Shown here in pieces: positions 20,644-36,000 of a stretch of DNA of 64,000 nt (position 1 is the first letter of the stretch; the number at the start of each line of letters is the position of its first letter). The notes beneath the pieces were generated by a model. The model did no database searches. It was not told where the DNA came from and saw only the letters and a program-made list of their open reading frames with translations. The stretch lies in assembly GCA_020846635.1 (NCBI GenBank), contig JADLDO010000006.1, forward strand, positions 62,001 through 126,000. The letters are read 5' to 3'. The stretch comes from Caldilineaceae bacterium. Lineage in GTDB: Bacteria; Chloroflexota; Anaerolineae; Caldilineales; Caldilineaceae. Both the position numbers and the translations under genes were made by a program.

Positions 20644-20746
20644 GATCGCCCTCCCTTGGCTGCTTCAGCACAGCAGATACCGATCCAGAGCGGGCCACCT
20701 ATGTCCTGTATGGAACAGGGGGATGGTCCCTACGAAGCCGCTCCTT

Positions 20747-21751
20747 CTAGATCAAGGCCAGCGCCACACCGAGCATGCCACACAATACACCTACAATCCA
20801 GAAGCGTTCTTTTACTTGCATTTCACTCCAGCCCAGAAGCTCAAAGTGATAGTGCAGCGGCGACATCTTAAAGATACGTCGCCCTTCGCCATAAAGACGC
20901 TTTGTCCACTTAAAGTACGAAACCTGCATGATTACGCTGAGGGCTTCGGCCACAAAGACAAAGCCGACAACGGGGAGCAGCAACCACTGTCCTGTCATGA
21001 CGGCGACGTAGCCCAGGGTTGCGCCCAGCGCCAAACTGCCTGTATCGCCCATAAACATCTGTGCCGGATGGGCGTTATACCAGAGAAAAGCCAAGAGCGA
21101 ACCGACAATTGTAAAGCAGAAGATCATCAGCGGCTCTTGCTGTTGCAGATAGGCAATCAGCCCATAACAGGCGAATGCCAAACTGGCAAGACTTCCAGCG
21201 AGACTGTCCAGCCCATCGGCCAAGTTGACCGCATTGCTCATGCCGACGATAACCAGCACCGTGACTGGAATGATCCACGGCCCGATCTGGAAAAAGTCGG
21301 GGAAGCCAGGAACACCCACGTAATCCCAATGGGGCGGGCCGAAATAGATGATCAGCGCCAAAATGGTGGCGAAAAGCACCTGAAAGCTGCTTTTCATGCG
21401 GGCGCTCATGCCCTCGCCGCGCCCCCGAATGCCCTTAATCCCCTGCCAGTCGTCAACCGCCCCCAAAATGGCATGAGAACCGAGACAGAAAATGTGAATG
21501 AGGGTACTTTGACCGATCGAGTTGAAACCCAACAAATTGCCGATATTGAGAATACCTGTGATAAATACAACTGGAACGACGACCAAAAACCCACCCATTG
21601 TGGGGGTGCCGGTTTTGAGTTGATGCCCTTCCGGCTCTTCGACCCGAATCTGTTTGCCAATCCCCAACCGCTTGAGCAAATTGATTAAGGGACGACCCCA
21701 AATGACAGCCAGAAAGAAACTGACTGTCCCTAATGTCAACGCATACGCCAT
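20747..21751 (-). CDS. mraY: Phospho-N-acetylmuramoyl-pentapeptide-transferase
   Basis: 334 aa; [72 protein letters not shown]. Confidence 0.97.
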   Translation of the reverse strand: MAYALTLGTVSFFLAVIWGRPLINLLKRLGIGKQIRVEEPEGHQLKTGTPTMGGFLVVVPVVFITGILNIGNLLGFNSIGQSTLIHIFCLGSHAILGAVDDWQGIKGIRGRGEGMSARMKSSFQVLFATILALIIYFGPPHWDYVGVPGFPDFFQIGPWIIPVTVLVIVGMSNAVNLADGLDSLAGSLASLAFACYGLIAYLQQQEPLMIFCFTIVGSLLAFLWYNAHPAQMFMGDTGSLALGATLGYVAVMTGQWLLLPVVGFVFVAEALSVIMQVSYFKWTKRLYGEGRRIFKMSPLHYHFELLGWSEMQVKERFWIVGVLCGMLGVALALI

Positions 21752-21855
21752 AGGAACCTTATTCGCGGTGGTTAATGCGACTGTTTAATCTGCCTAGTTT
21801 TTAATCTGCCTAGTTCATGTGCCCGATGAATGGCTTTGGTTCATTTTTGAGCGAA

Positions 21856-23427
21856 TCAATGATGATGCACGCTTTGATGAGCAGTATCATCGCGGCTGAT
21901 CGCCGGCACAATCCGGTCCATGCCCAACGCGCGGCTGCCTTTTACCAGCACCATGTCATTGGCATGGATGGCCCGTTGGATCAGGGCAATGGCTTCTTCG
22001 GATGTTTTGGTGACGAAAAGTCGTTCGGGTGAAAGTCCGACTGAACGCGCTTCCTCACCAATCGCCCGCCCTAATTCACCCACTGTAATCAGAATGTCGA
22101 CCACATCCGCAGCACGCCGCCCGACAATTTTATGTCCCTCGTCGGTATGGTCGCCCAACTCGCGCATGTCGCCCAACACAGCCACACGACGTCCCATGTT
22201 CTCTGGCGCAATGTCGTTGAGCAGATTGAGCGCGGCGATCATGCTCGCTGGGCTGGCGTTGTAGGTGTCATCGATCAGTGTAGAGCCATTGATGCCAGGC
22301 ACCACCACCAAACGAATTTGGCTGGATAGACTTTGCAAGCCTGCGACAATCTCCTCCCAACTCAATCCCTCCACAAGTCCCAACGAGGCGGCACGCAGCG
22401 CGGTATGGACGCTATGGCGGCCCAGCAGGGGGACACGCACATGCAGCGATTCCACCTTGCCACCTTTCGGGCCATCTTCGGCGTGGCGTTGATGGAAGCG
22501 GAAGCGGATACCGTTCATGCCGTCGCTACTGATCTCGTCTGCCCAGAGATCGGCTTCAGGGGTCAGCCCATAGCGAAAGATGCGCGCTGTCGTCAATTCG
22601 GCCATGCCCTTGACCCATTCGTCATCCCAATTGAGAATGGCGACGCCGCCATCTTCGGCGGAGGGCAAGGCACGCACCAATTCGGATTTTGCCTGGGCGA
22701 TGTTTTCGATGCTCCCCATGCGGCTGAGATGGACCGGGCCGACATTGGTGATGATACCAATGCGCGGGCGGGCCAATATCGTCATGGTGTGGATTTCGCC
22801 CAGGGCATACATCCCCATTTCGAGAATCGCGCGCTCATGCTCCGACTCAAGTTCCAGCAGCGTTAAGGGGAGGCCCTGCTCGCTGTTGAGGTTGCCCTTG
22901 TTGTGCAGCGTCTTATAACGCTGGCGCAGGACGGCATAGCTCAATTCTTTGGTGCTGGTCTTGCCCACGCTGCCGGTAATCCCGATCACGCTGAGATTGG
23001 GATTGGCGCGGTGGATGCGCTGAAAGCCCCCCACTCGTTGCAGCCCCTCAACACTGTTATCCACCAGGTAGACCAACGGACGTCCTGCCAGGCTGTTGGT
23101 AGGGGCATCCCGCCAAATTTGTGTGGCAGAAGCCGGGGCCTCGCGGCGGCAGTCGATGATCAGCGCGCCCGCCGCTTCGGCCTGAATACGCCCGCGGCTT
23201 TCACAGATGACAGCCTGCGCGCCACGGTGGATCGCCTGGCCTACATAGTGATGACCGTCGGTCTGTTCGCCTTGAAAGGCAATAAAAAGATCACCCGCGT
23301 TCATGTCGCGGCTGTCCAACCCGGCGTGTGCAATGGGCACAGGCGGAAGCGCGAGCGGTGGCAGGTCGCCCGTAAGCGCCTGCCACAGCAGATGTTGGTT
23401 GATCTGAGTCGGAAGAATCGGTGGCAA
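21856..23427 (-). CDS. murF: UDP-N-acetylmuramoyl-tripeptide--D-alanyl-D-alanine ligase
   Basis: 523 aa; [70 protein letters not shown]. Confidence 0.95.
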   Translation of the reverse strand: MPPILPTQINQHLLWQALTGDLPPLALPPVPIAHAGLDSRDMNAGDLFIAFQGEQTDGHHYVGQAIHRGAQAVICESRGRIQAEAAGALIIDCRREAPASATQIWRDAPTNSLAGRPLVYLVDNSVEGLQRVGGFQRIHRANPNLSVIGITGSVGKTSTKELSYAVLRQRYKTLHNKGNLNSEQGLPLTLLELESEHERAILEMGMYALGEIHTMTILARPRIGIITNVGPVHLSRMGSIENIAQAKSELVRALPSAEDGGVAILNWDDEWVKGMAELTTARIFRYGLTPEADLWADEISSDGMNGIRFRFHQRHAEDGPKGGKVESLHVRVPLLGRHSVHTALRAASLGLVEGLSWEEIVAGLQSLSSQIRLVVVPGINGSTLIDDTYNASPASMIAALNLLNDIAPENMGRRVAVLGDMRELGDHTDEGHKIVGRRAADVVDILITVGELGRAIGEEARSVGLSPERLFVTKTSEEAIALIQRAIHANDMVLVKGSRALGMDRIVPAISRDDTAHQSVHHH

Positions 23428-23429
23428 TG

Positions 23430-25271
23430 TTACTCCCCTGATCCTGACGCAGCAGCCAAACGCAGATCGTCGGGTGGCACGCTGAAATGGTCAAGCAATC
23501 GTTGCGAAATGCGGCTAAAGACGGGGCCTGCGGTTTGGCCTGCCCAGACGTTAATTTCGGGGTCAGGGCGATCCATTTTGACCAGCAGAACGAACTTGGG
23601 ATCATTCGCTGGGGCAAAACCCACATAGCTAACAATCGTTTCCCGTTGTACATAGCCTTCGGGGGAAGGGATTTGAGCAGTACCGCTCTTGCCCGCCACA
23701 GAATAGCCCGGCACGCCGGACAGCGAACCGTTGCTGTCTACCACTGCGGTCATCATCTCTGCCATCTCCTGCGCGGTTTCCGGCTTAATGACCTGGCGCG
23801 CAACCACCGGCTCGGTGACCTGGGCCTGTCCACCTGCCACGCGCGCCTCAACAATATAGGGCTGCACCAAACGCCCACCGTTGGCAATGACGGCAGTGGC
23901 GTTGAGCATCTGGAGCGGCGTGCAAGCAAGCCCCTGCCCAAAGCTGTTCGTGCCCAAATCGGCTGGGCTCCAGTTTGGGTCGCGTGGGGTTTTGATGATG
24001 CCGTTGATCTCACCGGAGAGATCGACATTGGTTGCTTCACCAAAACCAAAGAGGCGTACATAGCGATAGAACTTCTCCGGCCCCAGGTCTTCAGCGATCT
24101 GCGCGGTGACGACGTTGAGCGAGAGGGCCAATGCATCCGTGGCACTCACGCGCCCGTTGGCGGTGCGGGTGCTGTTAAAGATGACGCGCCCGCCAATGGT
24201 GATGCTGCCGCTATCCGTAAAGATGGTTGTGGGCGTTATGTCGCCCGCATCCAGCGCCGCAGCCATCGTGATGATCTTGTAGACTGACCCCGGCTCGTAT
24301 TGGGCGCTGACGGCTGGATTGTTAAAGAGGTTGTAGCTCTCCTGGGGAACCATCTCGTAACGGTTGGGGTCATAATCGGGCAAGCTCACCATGCCGTAGA
24401 TGGCCCCCGTATGCGGATCCATGGCGATGGCTGTGCCGCTGACTGCTTTGAATTCTTCCAGGCCGCGCATCAACTCCTCGCGCAGAATCCACTGCACAGT
24501 GCTATCCAGCGTGAGCACCAGATCCTTGCCCACTGATGAGGGGACAAAGCGCAGGACATCTTGCGAGAGCGTATTGACCGGGATGCTCTTTTGACCCAAA
24601 AGCCCGGCTCCATGTTGCAGGAGGAAGCCGTTGTAATACTCCTCAATGCCGGTGACGCCGCCGAGGTTGGGTTGGACAAAGCCGAGCAGATGCGAGGTTA
24701 ACTCCGCCTGGGGATAATAGCGCTTGGTCATGGGAACGGCTTCGACATACATCAACGGAAAGCTGCTGCGGCTTTCGTTGAGCGCTTGCTGCTTCGCCGC
24801 GATCTTGCGCGCATCCTCCAGCGTAATCGCATCCGCTAACTTGGCCCACATCAACCCCGCCGAATTGGTGAGGGTATCAAAGGTCTGCTGATAGGGCAGT
24901 GCGATCAACTCTTGGAGTTGTTGGGCGATTTCATGCCGCTCTTCGGGCGTTTTGATATGGGCGGGAGTAACGGTCAATTCGAAGAAGTACCGGTTGACCA
25001 CCAAAGGTGTGCCATTGTGATCGACAATGGCACCGCGTGTATCCATCACCGTTGCAGCGGTTGTCCCTTCCTCGATTTTGGAGGGGAATAGTTGGTAGCG
25101 GAGCAGTTGTGCAACAAGGGCTGCCAACAGGAGCAGCATAAAAGCAACGACCACCCAGATTCGCCACGGGGAACGTGCTACAGGAGTCCCCAGAGCTGTA
25201 TCCGGTGGCGTATTGTTTGGGGCTGATGTGCTGGTGCTGCCCGATGGCATCAACCGTGAGGTGGATTGCAT
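23430..25271 (-). CDS. Penicillin-binding protein / FtsI-type transpeptidase
   Basis: TM segment, dimerisation domain, [19 protein letters not shown] (SxxK), [36 protein letters not shown] (KSGTA); start placed at Met 34 of the ORF. Confidence 0.93.
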   Translation of the reverse strand: MQSTSRLMPSGSTSTSAPNNTPPDTALGTPVARSPWRIWVVVAFMLLLLAALVAQLLRYQLFPSKIEEGTTAATVMDTRGAIVDHNGTPLVVNRYFFELTVTPAHIKTPEERHEIAQQLQELIALPYQQTFDTLTNSAGLMWAKLADAITLEDARKIAAKQQALNESRSSFPLMYVEAVPMTKRYYPQAELTSHLLGFVQPNLGGVTGIEEYYNGFLLQHGAGLLGQKSIPVNTLSQDVLRFVPSSVGKDLVLTLDSTVQWILREELMRGLEEFKAVSGTAIAMDPHTGAIYGMVSLPDYDPNRYEMVPQESYNLFNNPAVSAQYEPGSVYKIITMAAALDAGDITPTTIFTDSGSITIGGRVIFNSTRTANGRVSATDALALSLNVVTAQIAEDLGPEKFYRYVRLFGFGEATNVDLSGEINGIIKTPRDPNWSPADLGTNSFGQGLACTPLQMLNATAVIANGGRLVQPYIVEARVAGGQAQVTEPVVARQVIKPETAQEMAEMMTAVVDSNGSLSGVPGYSVAGKSGTAQIPSPEGYVQRETIVSYVGFAPANDPKFVLLVKMDRPDPEINVWAGQTAGPVFSRISQRLLDHFSVPPDDLRLAAASGSGE

Positions 25272-25395
25272 GATTAGGCTCCGCCCATTTGCACAAAAGT
25301 AAAAAATCGGCCCTGATTCACAGCCGCGCGTGCCTTCGTATATGCCGGTGTGCAGCCTGGCGCGCCCCAATTCCCGCTAAGCTTCAAGGTGTGCA

Positions 25396-26244
25396 TTATT
25401 GGCTGCCAAACTGATCCAATAGCTTTGAACCTTGAGCGGTCACTTGTTCCCACCAGGTTGTCCACTGGCTGGGCGTGGCGCTAGACGCGTTGGCGCGGCT
25501 GGAAGCTATGTTCGTTGTGCTGCTCGTTGTACTACCCGGTGCAGCGTTGACGCCTGCGTTTGCGGACGCTGCGCGCCAGGTCGTATTCCAGAATTCGCCC
25601 CAGCGCGCAAATTGGCTGCCGTCCAAATTGATCGTGGGCAAGTTAACCGCGGGCAATCTGGGCGCGGCAAAAGCTGTGAACGCTGATTGGCTGGAAGCGG
25701 CTGGATTGGCGTCACTGTTGGGCAGCGCGTCGGGTGCCGCATTGGCCTGGGCGCTCTCCTCGACCATTTCGACATCGGCCAGCGATTCACTGGGAAGGAA
25801 GACATACTCACGATCGCGCACCGGCTCATAGCCCTGGGCGATAATTCGCTCCTGCAGACGCGCCATGTTGGTTTCGCGCGCAATCTGGAAGATGATGTCG
25901 CCGTTCTGTTGTTCAATGGCGCGGTATTCTTCCTGGAGCCGGCTCAGCGTAAATTCCGCTTGCATGATCTGGGCCGCGACCAGGACATGCAGAAACGCGC
26001 CTGCAAAGACAATGGCAAGCCCTGCCAGGTAAATCATAAATGTGCGTGGTGTGTTGGGCAGGCGCAGCGAACTGTCCAGCACGCCGATGAGTTGCTGGAG
26101 CCGGTTTAACGAGGCTTGTGGGTCCAATCCATCCTTGTCGAAGGAGGGAATTGAGGCCACTGACAGAGGTGGCGAAACTGACATGGAGGAGATCTGGAGG
26201 CTTGGGTTAGATGAAAAATGAGTACCTGGTTGATGCATGGTCAT
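25396..26244 (-). CDS. FtsL-like membrane protein with long C-terminal extension
   Basis: 282 aa; single TM followed by coiled-coil (EFTLSRLQEEYRAIEQQNGDIIFQIARETNMARLQERIIAQGYEPVRDREYVFLP) between rsmH and ftsI, as FtsL; Ala/Ser/Thr-rich tail. Confidence 0.65.
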   Translation of the reverse strand: MTMHQPGTHFSSNPSLQISSMSVSPPLSVASIPSFDKDGLDPQASLNRLQQLIGVLDSSLRLPNTPRTFMIYLAGLAIVFAGAFLHVLVAAQIMQAEFTLSRLQEEYRAIEQQNGDIIFQIARETNMARLQERIIAQGYEPVRDREYVFLPSESLADVEMVEESAQANAAPDALPNSDANPAASSQSAFTAFAAPRLPAVNLPTINLDGSQFARWGEFWNTTWRAASANAGVNAAPGSTTSSTTNIASSRANASSATPSQWTTWWEQVTAQGSKLLDQFGSQ

Positions 26245-26326
26245 CCCTACCTAAGTTCCTAAACCGAATCCTGATAAGTGCAAGACACAATCCATAATGA
26301 TGAGAGCCGATGATGAGAGCTATGAG

Positions 26327-27271
26327 TTAGAGCCGTTCGACAATTCGCAATTTGGCGGAACGGCTGCGTGGGTTCCGTTCAACTTCCAATGATGACGCTG
26401 TGACAGGTTTGGGAGTCACGATCCGCACTGTTGGCGTGCGTGCGTAGCCGCCGTATGGATGCATCCGGTCATGCACAAAGTCCGCTGCCTCGGCCTGTGC
26501 CCACTGCTTGACAATCCTGTCTTCCAGACTGTGAAAGCTGATCACTGCCAGCCGGCCCCCTGGACGTAACAAAGATAAAGATTGGGGCAGGACTGTCGCA
26601 AGTTGTTCTAGCTCTCGGTTGACTGCAATCCGCAGCGCCTGGAAGGTGCGAGTCGCCGGGTGAATACGTTCGCCCCGTCGCCCACCGGCTGCCCGTGACA
26701 CCAACTCGGCCAATTCCTCTGTGGTGGTAATCGGGCGGTTCTTTACCAAAAAACGAGCAATCCGGCGGCTGTGGCGTTCTTCGCCATATTGATAGATCAG
26801 GTCTGCAAGTTCCTGTTCGGGCCAGCTATTGACAATATCGGCTGCGCTTGGCGATTGCTGCGGGTCGAAGCGCATATCAAGCGGCCCCGGCTGCATCAAG
26901 GAGAATCCTCGTTCGGCTTGATCCAACTGGAAACTGCTGACCCCTAAATCCATCATCATGGCATCTACTTGGGCAAAGCCGTTCGCTTCTGCCACTTGCG
27001 ACACCTGTTCAAAGGCGGATTGGGCCAAGACCAAACGACCCGCAGCGATTTCTGCCTGGAAGCGACTTGCCACCCGCTCAATCGCATCGGGATCGGCATC
27101 GAGCCCCAACACCCGGCCTGTGGGTGCTGTTTGCGCCAGGATTTGTGCCGTGTGCCCGCCGCCGCCCAGAGTACAGTCGATGGCTGTCGCGCCGCTGTGC
27201 AGCTTCAGCCCTGCCAGAACTTCATCCAAGAGTACCGAGATGTGACCTGGCTCCGCGCTAGACTCAGACAT
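26327..27271 (-). CDS. rsmH: 16S rRNA (cytosine(1402)-N(4))-methyltransferase RsmH
   Basis: 314 aa; HISVLLDEVLAGL, AIDCTLGGGGHTAQIL, RGFSLMQPGPLDMRFD, LAVISFHSLEDRIVK. Confidence 0.97.
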   Translation of the reverse strand: MSESSAEPGHISVLLDEVLAGLKLHSGATAIDCTLGGGGHTAQILAQTAPTGRVLGLDADPDAIERVASRFQAEIAAGRLVLAQSAFEQVSQVAEANGFAQVDAMMMDLGVSSFQLDQAERGFSLMQPGPLDMRFDPQQSPSAADIVNSWPEQELADLIYQYGEERHSRRIARFLVKNRPITTTEELAELVSRAAGGRRGERIHPATRTFQALRIAVNRELEQLATVLPQSLSLLRPGGRLAVISFHSLEDRIVKQWAQAEAADFVHDRMHPYGGYARTPTVRIVTPKPVTASSLEVERNPRSRSAKLRIVERL

Positions 27272-27279
27272 GGCTCGAC

Positions 27280-27714
27280 TCAGACATTGAGGGCTGCAAA
27301 AAGCTCTCCGTCAATGGCTCCGCTTTGCAACTGTTGCAGAACCTTTTCTTCCCACATTTGCGGCTGCCAGAGTTCGATAAATGTGTTGACACCCGCAATG
27401 ACGATGTCAGTCTGAATCTGGGCATACTCACGCAGCCGTTGGCTAATCAGGATGCGCCCCTGCCGGTCGGGCTTGAAGTCTTCGGCGGCGCTAAAGATGG
27501 CTCGACGCAGCAGCGCAGAGCGAGGGTCTGCCAGCGGCAAGGCGTTGACCTTGGATGCCACTTCCTCCCACTTGTCCTGCGGCATGAGCAAGAGGCAGCG
27601 ATCCTGGGGACTGCGCGTTACAACCAAGCCGGGTGCGAGTTGGTCACGAAACTTAGCCGGAATGGTTAGCCGGCCTTTGCTATCTAGACTGTGACTAAAT
27701 TCACCTAGGAACAC
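27280..27714 (-). CDS. mraZ: Transcriptional regulator MraZ
   Basis: 144 aa; MFLGEFSHSLDSKGRLTIPAKFRDQL and SQRLREYAQIQTDIVIAGVNTFIELW double AbrB-like repeats. Confidence 0.97.
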   Translation of the reverse strand: MFLGEFSHSLDSKGRLTIPAKFRDQLAPGLVVTRSPQDRCLLLMPQDKWEEVASKVNALPLADPRSALLRRAIFSAAEDFKPDRQGRILISQRLREYAQIQTDIVIAGVNTFIELWQPQMWEEKVLQQLQSGAIDGELFAALNV

Positions 27715-27856
27715 GCTGATGTTGCCCGTCTGGTTGGCTAGTGTAGGAAGCGCCCCACAGGTTGCTGCGCATATCCCAAATTAATCCAAGTCGACGCTCA
27801 AGCGGCTCTCATTCCCCACAATTGTGCATCGTCTTGACTGCTTTCAGGCATTATAC

Positions 27857-27880
27857 CCCACTTTACCCCATTACGTCCCA
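27857..27880 (-). promoter_or_regulatory. MraZ-binding-type repeats with adjacent TATAAT
   Basis: CCCA at 27857-60, 27867-70, 27877-80 (TGGG on minus, exact 10-bp period); TATAAT on minus at 27850-27855. Confidence 0.7.
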
Positions 27881-28982
27881 CATTATAGCGAACATCAAAG
27901 AATGTGACAACCCCGAAATTAGGCAGAATCGGGTATTGAATTGGGATATTAGATTGGGATAAAGAGAGCTAGCTTACGGTGTTACAGGAGAGAAAGGCCT
28001 ATAATGTGGGCTCGTGATGACGTTGTACGCGAAGCAATTACAGGGAAATATTTAGAAGATCAGCGTAATTTTGTGGCCGGAACAGCGTCAAAATAAATGG
28101 AGATCTGTTTCCTGGATTCTCTACAAGTCGTTAAAACAAGCGCGTTAAAACACAATCAAATAGGCTGCTCAATGAAACCCTCGCGATTGGCATCCGTTTT
28201 TTGAATTTGGGATTTGACAATTGAGCTACGCTGTGCTAACGTTATAAGTCGCGTTCAAAACTATGCATGTAGTCATAATGTACAAACATATCGCATAGTG
28301 GTATGCTATCGTAGTAGAGTCGTTGTAGAAGCGTAGTATAGTGTGTATCCATGTGACGATCCGAATAGCCGGAAGGTGGCGAAGGGGTCGTTGCGTTAGG
28401 GCTGAAGATGGGGTCTCGTACCCAATTTGTCGGCCTGATAATGTTCCCTGACTGTACATTCTGAAGGTATTTCCACACAGGCCGGATGTGGAGACAGGCG
28501 GACGTTACGTATGAAGATCAAGCGGCTGGATGGGCTTGCGCCCTATGTAGGTTGGGCCTGCGGCTGGAGGATAGCAACCCAAACGGATGCCCTATGATCT
28601 TACAGATAGGGAACTGGTTGCCCATGTGTTTTATGCGACAAGGTTCCATCTGGAACGGGTGCATGGAACGCATTGGATTTCCAAAAGCCGTTTGTGCTGT
28701 TGTAACTCGAACTTGCCTTGAAATATCAAAGACACCTGAAGTAGGTAGTGATTTAAGCAGCGGCGTCGCTGGTTAGTAACTATCTATCCTGGTGTCTTAT
28801 TGCTATTTTCCGGTCAAATGAGTTTTTTGCTTGCTTTTTTGAAAGCAACCAGATGAAAAGTCGCGGGTTAAAGCGTAGGTTTGAAGTGATTTTGCGAGGT
28901 TATTTCATAGATGTATGGGCTGTTTCCGATCTTTCATACAAATCAGGCCTCGTCCATAGTTGTGTAAGGAGCTGAGTGCTAC

Positions 28983-32867
<3,885 letters not shown>

Positions 32868-33031
32868 GGAACTGCGCCCATGATTTATCCGGCGCAGAGA
32901 TGAGACTATACCGGCTGTGGGGGTAATGCAGAATTGCCCCCACAGTTGCCCCAGAATGGTGAATTCTGGGCCGGAAATAGCTCGCCTTCCCGAGGTTGTC
33001 CGCCTTCTGTGGAGCGAAAGAGAAGGAACAA

Positions 33032-36000
33032 ATGGAAGTAAAGAATTTTGACGCGATTCGTATTTCACTAGCCTCACCCGAAAAGATCCGAGAATGGAGC
33101 TATGGTGAGGTCACCAAGCCTGAGACAATTAATTACCGCACGCTGCGCCCGGAGCGTGACGGTCTGTTTTGCGAACGCATTTTTGGCCCAACCAAAGATT
33201 GGGAGTGTGCTTGTGGCAAATACAAGCGGGTGCGTTATAAGGGCATTGTCTGTGATAAGTGTGGCGTAGAGGTTGCGCCCAGCCGCGTGCGCCGCGAGCG
33301 CATGGGGCATATTGAGCTGGCTTCGCCTGTCAGCCACATCTGGTATGTAAAGGGCGTGCCCAGCCGTTTGGGGCTGCTGCTCAATATCAGCCCGCGCCAT
33401 CTGGAGCGTGTGCTTTACTTTGCCCAATACATCGTCACCAACGTCAACGAAGACGCGCGCAGCCGCGCCATTCTACGCCATGAGCGCGAACTCTCTATGC
33501 GCCTCAGCCGCATTGATAATGAAGTGGCGGACTCTATGGGCAGCCAGGAGAGCGCCCTGGATGCTGCACTCAACGCGCTGGATGAGGAAGAAGAAGTGCA
33601 GGTGCGCGAGTTGGACGAGCGGATCAACACTGAATCGTCCAAAGTAATTGCCGAAGCACAGACGCTGCAAACCTGGCTTTCAACCCGCGTCGGTCAAAAG
33701 GCCAGCGAGCCCAAGACGCTTTCCTGGTCGGATCAGCCGATTTTCCAGAGTGGTGAGGTCATCTCACGTGACCATGATATTCTGATCAATGATTTGGTGC
33801 AGGATCGCTTGAATGAGCTTCAGCACCAGTCGGACGAAGAAAAGACCGACATCCGCATGATGACCGGGGCCAAGCGCGAGCATGTGCGCCGCGACCTGGG
33901 CGCAGAGTTGGACGAGCTGCGCCAAAGCGTTGAGGAGAAGAAGGATCGCATCCGCCAGGCGATGGAGCGCGATCTGGATGAACTCAAGACGCTGGAAGAG
34001 CGGATGCTGTTGACCGAAAATCGCTACCGCGAACTGGCTGACAAGTGGGGCAATGTCTTCACGGGTGGCATGGGCGCGGAAGCTGTGCGCGATATTGTGG
34101 CAAAGGTAGACTTGGAAAAGCTGACCAAAGAACTGCGCCGCGAGATTCGCACAACCCGCAGCAAGCAGCGCCGCAAGAAGGCTGCCAAGCGGCTGCGCGT
34201 GGTGGAAAACTTCCGCAAGAGTGGCTACCGGCCCGATGGCAACCATGCCGAGCCGAACCGGCCCGAGTGGATGATCCTGACCGCGCTGCCGGTCATCCCC
34301 CCCGATCTGCGCCCGATGGTGCAGTTGGATGGTGGGCGTTTTGCCACGTCGGACTTGAATGATCTCTATCGTCGTGTGATCAATCGCAACAACCGCCTGC
34401 GCCGTTTGATGGAACTGGGCGCGCCGGATGTGATTGTGCGCAATGAAAAGCGCATGTTGCAAGAAGCGGTGGATAGCTTGGTGGACAATGGGCGGCGCGG
34501 TCGTGCGGTCAGCCGCAGCGGCAAGCGCAAGCTCAAGAGCCTGAGCGATCTGCTCAAGGGCAAGCAGGGCCGTTTCCGTCGTAACCTGTTGGGCAAGCGC
34601 GTGGACTACTCCGGTCGTTCGGTGATCGTGATTGGGCCAACGCTCAAGCTCTATCAGTGTGGTTTGCCCAAGAAGATGGCGCTGGAGCTGTTCAAGCCCT
34701 TTGTCATGCGCCGCTTGGTGGAAGAGAACTTTGCACACAATATCAAGAGCGCCAAGCGCATGGTGGATCGCTTCAGCCCCGAAGTGTGGGATGTCTTGGA
34801 GGAGATCTGCCATGAGCGTCCTGTGCTGCTCAACCGCGCGCCGACGCTGCATCGCTTGGGTATTCAAGCCTTTGAGGTGGTGTTGGTAGAAGGCAGCGCG
34901 ATCAATTTGCATCCGCTGACCTGTGCCGCATTTAACGCCGACTTTGACGGCGACCAAATGGCTGTGCATGTGCCTTTGAGCGAACAAGCTGTACGCGAGG
35001 CGCGCGAACTGATGTTGGCAAGCAAGAACTTGCTCAAGCCCAGCAGCGGTGATCCCATCGTCGGGCCTTCTAAGGACATGGTGATGGGTGTCTACTACCT
35101 GACGGTTGTGGAGCCGCGACGCAAGCAGCGCCCTTCGCCCTATGCGAATGGTAATGGCAGTAATGGCAGCAACGGGCACAGCGAAGAAGATTACTTGCCC
35201 GCGTTTGCAACCATGGAGGAGGCTGAATACGCCTATGACATGGGCATTATCAAGCTGCGCGAACCGATTCGCGTCTGGTTCACCAACAAGTTTGACCAGA
35301 TGCCACTTGCCGACCTGGTACAAGGCTCTGAATTCATGGCCTCAAAGGGCGAAGAAGCAGGGCTGAGCCAGCGGGCGCTAGAGGCATTGGAAAACTTTGG
35401 CATCAAGAGCGTGGGCGAGTTGATGGATCACTTTACCCGCGGCGAAGCCGAGATGGTCAAGGAGATCCCTGACTTCGGGGCTGCGGCAATGAATGAGACG
35501 CGCGAGGCGTTGCGGGTGTTGGGGATGTTGGGGGCCAACTGGCCTGCCGACCGCCTGATCACCACCACCGTTGGGCGCATTATCTTCAATCGCCATCTGC
35601 CCGAACAGTTGTGGTATGTCAACGAAGTGCTGGACCGCAAGGGCGTAGATGCAGTGGTCGCCCGATGCTACAAGCACCTAGGCCGCGATGTGACCTCCGA
35701 CGTGGTGGATAACATCAAGGACATGGGCTTTAAGTATGCAACTCGCTCCGGCATCACCATTGCCGTCAGTGATATCCAGGTGCCGGAGGTCAAGGCTGAG
35801 ATTCTGGATCGCACGACACGCGAGGTGGAGCTTTCCGAGCAGCAATATCGCCGTGGTCTGATTACTTCGGAAGAGCAATACAATAAGATCGTTGAACTGT
35901 GGACGCGAGCCACAGATGAAGTGACCGATGCCGTTAAGTCGCTGCTGAGTCCGGCCCATGGGCTGGGTGCAATGGCGCAGTCGGGCGCAACGAAGGGTGG

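Noticed and set aside
20132-21688. 518-aa ORF opposite murD/mraY
   Set aside because: Runs antisense across two conserved genes and their gap; no family features.
28486-28776. 96-aa ORF upstream of rpoB
   Set aside because: No convincing RBS, odd Cys/Trp/Met composition, no family; more likely leader DNA.
33764-35323. 519-aa ORF opposite rpoC (and 35678-36895)
   Set aside because: Antisense to the most conserved part of rpoC; open frame explained by codon bias.
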